Assembly (NCBI RefSeq): GCF_042453785.1
Contig: NC_091676.1
Span: forward strand, 999,501-1,063,500
Length of the DNA: 64,000 nucleotides
Reading direction: 5' to 3'
From: Malus domestica
Lineage: Eukaryota > Streptophyta > Magnoliopsida > Rosales > Rosaceae
Shown: positions 61,800 through 64,000 of the stretch, piece after piece
Numbering within the stretch: position 1 is the stretch's first letter
Layout: every line of letters starts with the position of its first letter
The notes under the pieces: model-generated
Seen by the model: only the letters and a program-made list of their open reading frames with translations
Database searches by the model: none
What the model was told of the DNA's origin: nothing
Program-made: the position numbers and the translations under genes

Positions 61800-62474
61800 A
61801 TGTCTGGACCCTCCGACCGTCGTTTTGACCTGAACCTTGGAGAAGAGACAGCCACGCCTTCTCCAGACAACATATGGCTCCCATCCTTCATATCCCATAC
61901 TGGTCCTCTTACCGTTGGGGATTCTGTGATGAAGAATGATATGACCGCTGCAGTGGTGGCCAGGAACCTTCTCACTCCCAAAGATAACAGACTACTTTCC
62001 AAACGGTCTGATGAGTTGGCTGTTAAGGACTCTCTGGCTCTTAGTGTTCAGTGTGCAGGTTCTGTGTCTAATATGGCCCAACGCCTATTTGCTAGAACCC
62101 GCCAAGTTGAATCATTGGCTGCTGAAGTGATGAGTCTCAAACAGGAGATTAGAGGGCTCAAGCATGAGAATAAGCAGTTGCACCGGCTCGCCCATGACTA
62201 TGCTACAAACATGAAGAGGAAGCTTGACCAGATGAAGGAATCTGATGGTAAGGTTTTACTTGATCATCAGCGGTTTGTGGGTTTGTTCCAAAGGCATTTA
62301 TTGCCTTCGTCCTCTAGGGCTGTACCTGGTAATGAAGCTTCAAATGATGAACCTCCAATGCCTCCTCCTTCTGGGGTTTTGTCAAGTACTGAGGCTCCGG
62401 ATAACCACCCTCCGGTGCTTTCTCTTTCTGGGGCTCTACCGACTGCTGAGACTTCCCCTAAGCAACCTTTGTGA
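61800..62474 (+). CDS. Repeat-associated coiled-coil protein of unknown function
   Basis: A 224-codon ORF beginning MSGPSDRRFDLNLGEE. The first ATG in context is at 61800; an earlier in-frame TTG is not a plausible plant start. The N-terminal third is polar with FDLNLGE. A central heptad-rich helix (about residues 95-145: ARTRQVESLAAEVMSLKQEI onward) predicts a coiled coil. The C-terminal third is Pro/Ser-rich with two related units (PPSGVLSSTEAPD, SLSGALPTAETSP). No catalytic motif, gag zinc knuckle or known domain is visible. A TATA-like TTTTTATAG lies near 61678-61687 and AATAAA at about 62542. It runs antisense to the inferred retroelement. From memory, near-identical hypothetical proteins are abundant in apple and pear annotations, consistent with a repeat-borne gene; I cannot verify this here. 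Confidence 0.55.
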   Translation: MSGPSDRRFDLNLGEETATPSPDNIWLPSFISHTGPLTVGDSVMKNDMTAAVVARNLLTPKDNRLLSKRSDELAVKDSLALSVQCAGSVSNMAQRLFARTRQVESLAAEVMSLKQEIRGLKHENKQLHRLAHDYATNMKRKLDQMKESDGKVLLDHQRFVGLFQRHLLPSSSRAVPGNEASNDEPPMPPPSGVLSSTEAPDNHPPVLSLSGALPTAETSPKQPL

Positions 62475-63095
62475 AGGCTCCCTTTTGTTTGTTTATTTTG
62501 ACTCATGTATATGTACATATTTGTGGCTTATCGAAAATATTAATAAATAAGCTTTGCTTCATTTCAATATATTGTGTTAAATACACCAAAGCCTTCTTCA
62601 TAAAGTTCTTTGAATTTTTGCTTTTGTTGAAACCTGTATTGTTGAAGCTTTGTGAGTGAAGCATGTAGTTTGAGGTAGTGTTCCCTTAATTTCCCGAGTG
62701 AGGAAAACTTCTCGGTTGGAGACTTGAAAAATCCAAGTCACTGAGTGGTTGTGAGACTGCCGAGTATTAAGGTGCAGTAGCATATGGTGGGAGTCCCCCA
62801 AGTCTTCAGGCGAAGAGAGTTGCCGAATGAGGTGTCTCGCTTGTTACTAATTTGTCAAAGTAACGAATCCTTGTTTCGATGTCACACATTCGCATATGCC
62901 TTGTCTAAAAATATTTCCAACTTTTGTGTGTTTGATGCTGCATGCTATTGACTAGACAAGATCAAGTGCAATTAGTAGCTTTTCTCTCTTTTTCATCTTT
63001 TCTTTGGTGGAATTGCTTTTCGTTTCCACTAATCAGCCTGAGTGGATGCAAGATAACACCATTCTCTATAGCTCAGATCGCAAAGTCGTCTTCAT

Positions 63096-64000
63096 GAAAG
63101 TTGTTCCTTATCTTGTGAACTACAACATCTCCAAATTTGAGATCCATCGGAGTAGTACAACTCCAGAAATTCAGGTATGATGAGTAACTGTTCATCAATT
63201 TTCTGTTAACCCGTCAGACTTGTTGTGAGCTTCTAAACTCCATTTTTTCTTGTTCATCTTAACATACTTTCTTCATCGAAGTTGTTCCTCACCTTGTCAG
63301 CTACAACATATCCAAATTTGAGATCCATCGGAGCAGTACAAATCCAGAAATTCAGGTATGATGAGTGACTGTTCATCATTTTTCTGTCAACCTGTCAGAC
63401 TTGTTGTGAGCTTCGAAACTCCATTTTCTCTTGTTCAGATCAACATACTTTCTTCATCGAAGTTGTTCCTTAACTTGTGAACTACAACATATCCAAATTT
63501 GAGGTCCCTCGGAGCAGTATAACTCCAGAAATCCAGGTATGATGAGTGACTGTTTATCATTTGTCTGTCAACCCGTCAGATTTGTTGTGAGCTTTGAAAC
63601 TATATTTTCTCTTGCTCAGATCAGCATGCTTTCTTCATTGAAGTTGTTCCTCAGCTTGTGAACTACAACATATCCAAATTTGAGATCCCTCGGAGCTATA
63701 TAACTCAAGAAATTCAGGTATGATGAATGACTGGTTATTATTTTTCTGTCAACCCGTCAGATTTGTTGTGAGCTTCGAAACTCCATTTTCTATTGTTCAG
63801 ATCAGCATGCTTTCTTCATTGAAGTTGTGCCTCATCGTCTCTTTCATAACATATCAAAAATTCAGAATGAACTAATGGTTAAATATTTCCAGATCTTCGA
63901 AACATCATAGCAGCTTCGAAATCTGCAAGAATCCGACTGTCATGTTTGGAGCTTCAACACTTTAATTTCCGTCGCTCAAACAGAAATGGTTCCTTCTTGA
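63096..64000. repeat. 181-bp tandem array running to the window edge
   Basis: The marker AGTTGTTCCT recurs at 63099, 63280, 63461 and 63642, and as AGTTGTGCCT at 63823, an exact 181-bp period. Each full unit contains CTACAACAT, CCAAATTTGAG, CAGGTATGATGA and TTGTTGTGAGCTT-like segments. The fifth unit degenerates after about 63860. Identity among units is about 88-93 percent by eye. Confidence 0.95.

Larger units (their letters stand above)
59090..64000 (-). mobile_element. Large LTR retroelement, 3' part only, runs off the window
   Basis: A 469-bp LTR (59090-59558) has TATA and CCAAT signals on the minus strand and is bordered on its right by a purine-rich tract when read on the minus strand (TTAGGGGAGCAC). 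This places the 3' LTR at the left and the internal region to the right, from 59559 to beyond 64000. In these 4.4 kb I find no gag, protease, RT or integrase motifs. Instead there are repeated blocks, a 65-bp tandem array, an ORF on the opposite strand (61800-62474) and a 181-bp tandem array. That is compatible with the long non-coding 3' region of a Gypsy-type element or with a non-autonomous LARD. The second LTR is not in view, so superfamily and completeness are unknown. Confidence 0.6.

Noticed and set aside
1-64000. CRISPR arrays, operons, phage or bacterial defence systems
   Set aside because: Spliced genes, plastid transit peptide, plant retroelements and plant-specific families show that this is plant nuclear DNA; the direct repeats are tandem arrays without unique spacers.

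Overview
This is nuclear DNA of a flowering plant. Genes are intron-rich with GT-AG (a few GC-AG) junctions, sit in AT-rich intergenic DNA, and are separated by LTR elements, SINEs and MITE-like inverted repeats. Protein matches are to Arabidopsis-type families. The repeats (a Cassandra TRIM with 5S-rRNA-like LTRs, several small repeats and a repeat-borne coiled-coil ORF) make me infer Rosaceae, most likely an apple/pear relative. That assignment rests on recall, not on a search.

Layout, left to right. 1-3.0 kb: the 3' part of a purple acid phosphatase gene (+) whose first visible exon is split by a 246-bp solo LTR. 4.0-5.1 kb: a 1.1-kb long-inverted-repeat element. 5.4-7.6 kb (-): a PKHD-type 2-oxoglutarate/Fe(II) dioxygenase in seven exons. 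8.6-13.5 kb (-): ALKBH10B, an RNA m6A demethylase homologue, in eight exons, two of whose introns appear to be GC-AG. 16.2-19.2 kb (+): plastid anthranilate synthase beta subunit. 22.4-24.7 kb (-): a group III xyloglucan endotransglucosylase/hydrolase. 24.7-37.9 kb: gene-poor DNA holding an intact Cassandra element and a SINE. 37.9-41.1 kb (+): two tandem cytochrome b561 genes with a rearranged SINE between them. 42.4-45.6 kb (-): an OBERON3/TITANIA1-type PHD protein. 49.6-50.4 kb (-): an intronless ZFP4-type C2H2 repressor. 50.4-59.1 kb: gene-poor DNA with small repeats. 59.1 kb to the end: part of a large LTR retroelement oriented to the minus strand, with long tandem repeats and a 224-aa ORF running antisense to it.

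The genes do not form one pathway. They are ordinary housekeeping and regulatory genes: tryptophan synthesis, cell-wall remodelling, RNA demethylation, ascorbate-linked transmembrane electron transport, and meristem/root regulation. I found no clear new gene system. The observations most worth following are the solo-LTR disruption of the phosphatase, the antisense ORF inside the retroelement, the triplicated SINE target site and the two GC-AG introns. All exon models were built by hand from reading frame, splice dinucleotides and family alignment from memory, so junctions may be off by a few bases.
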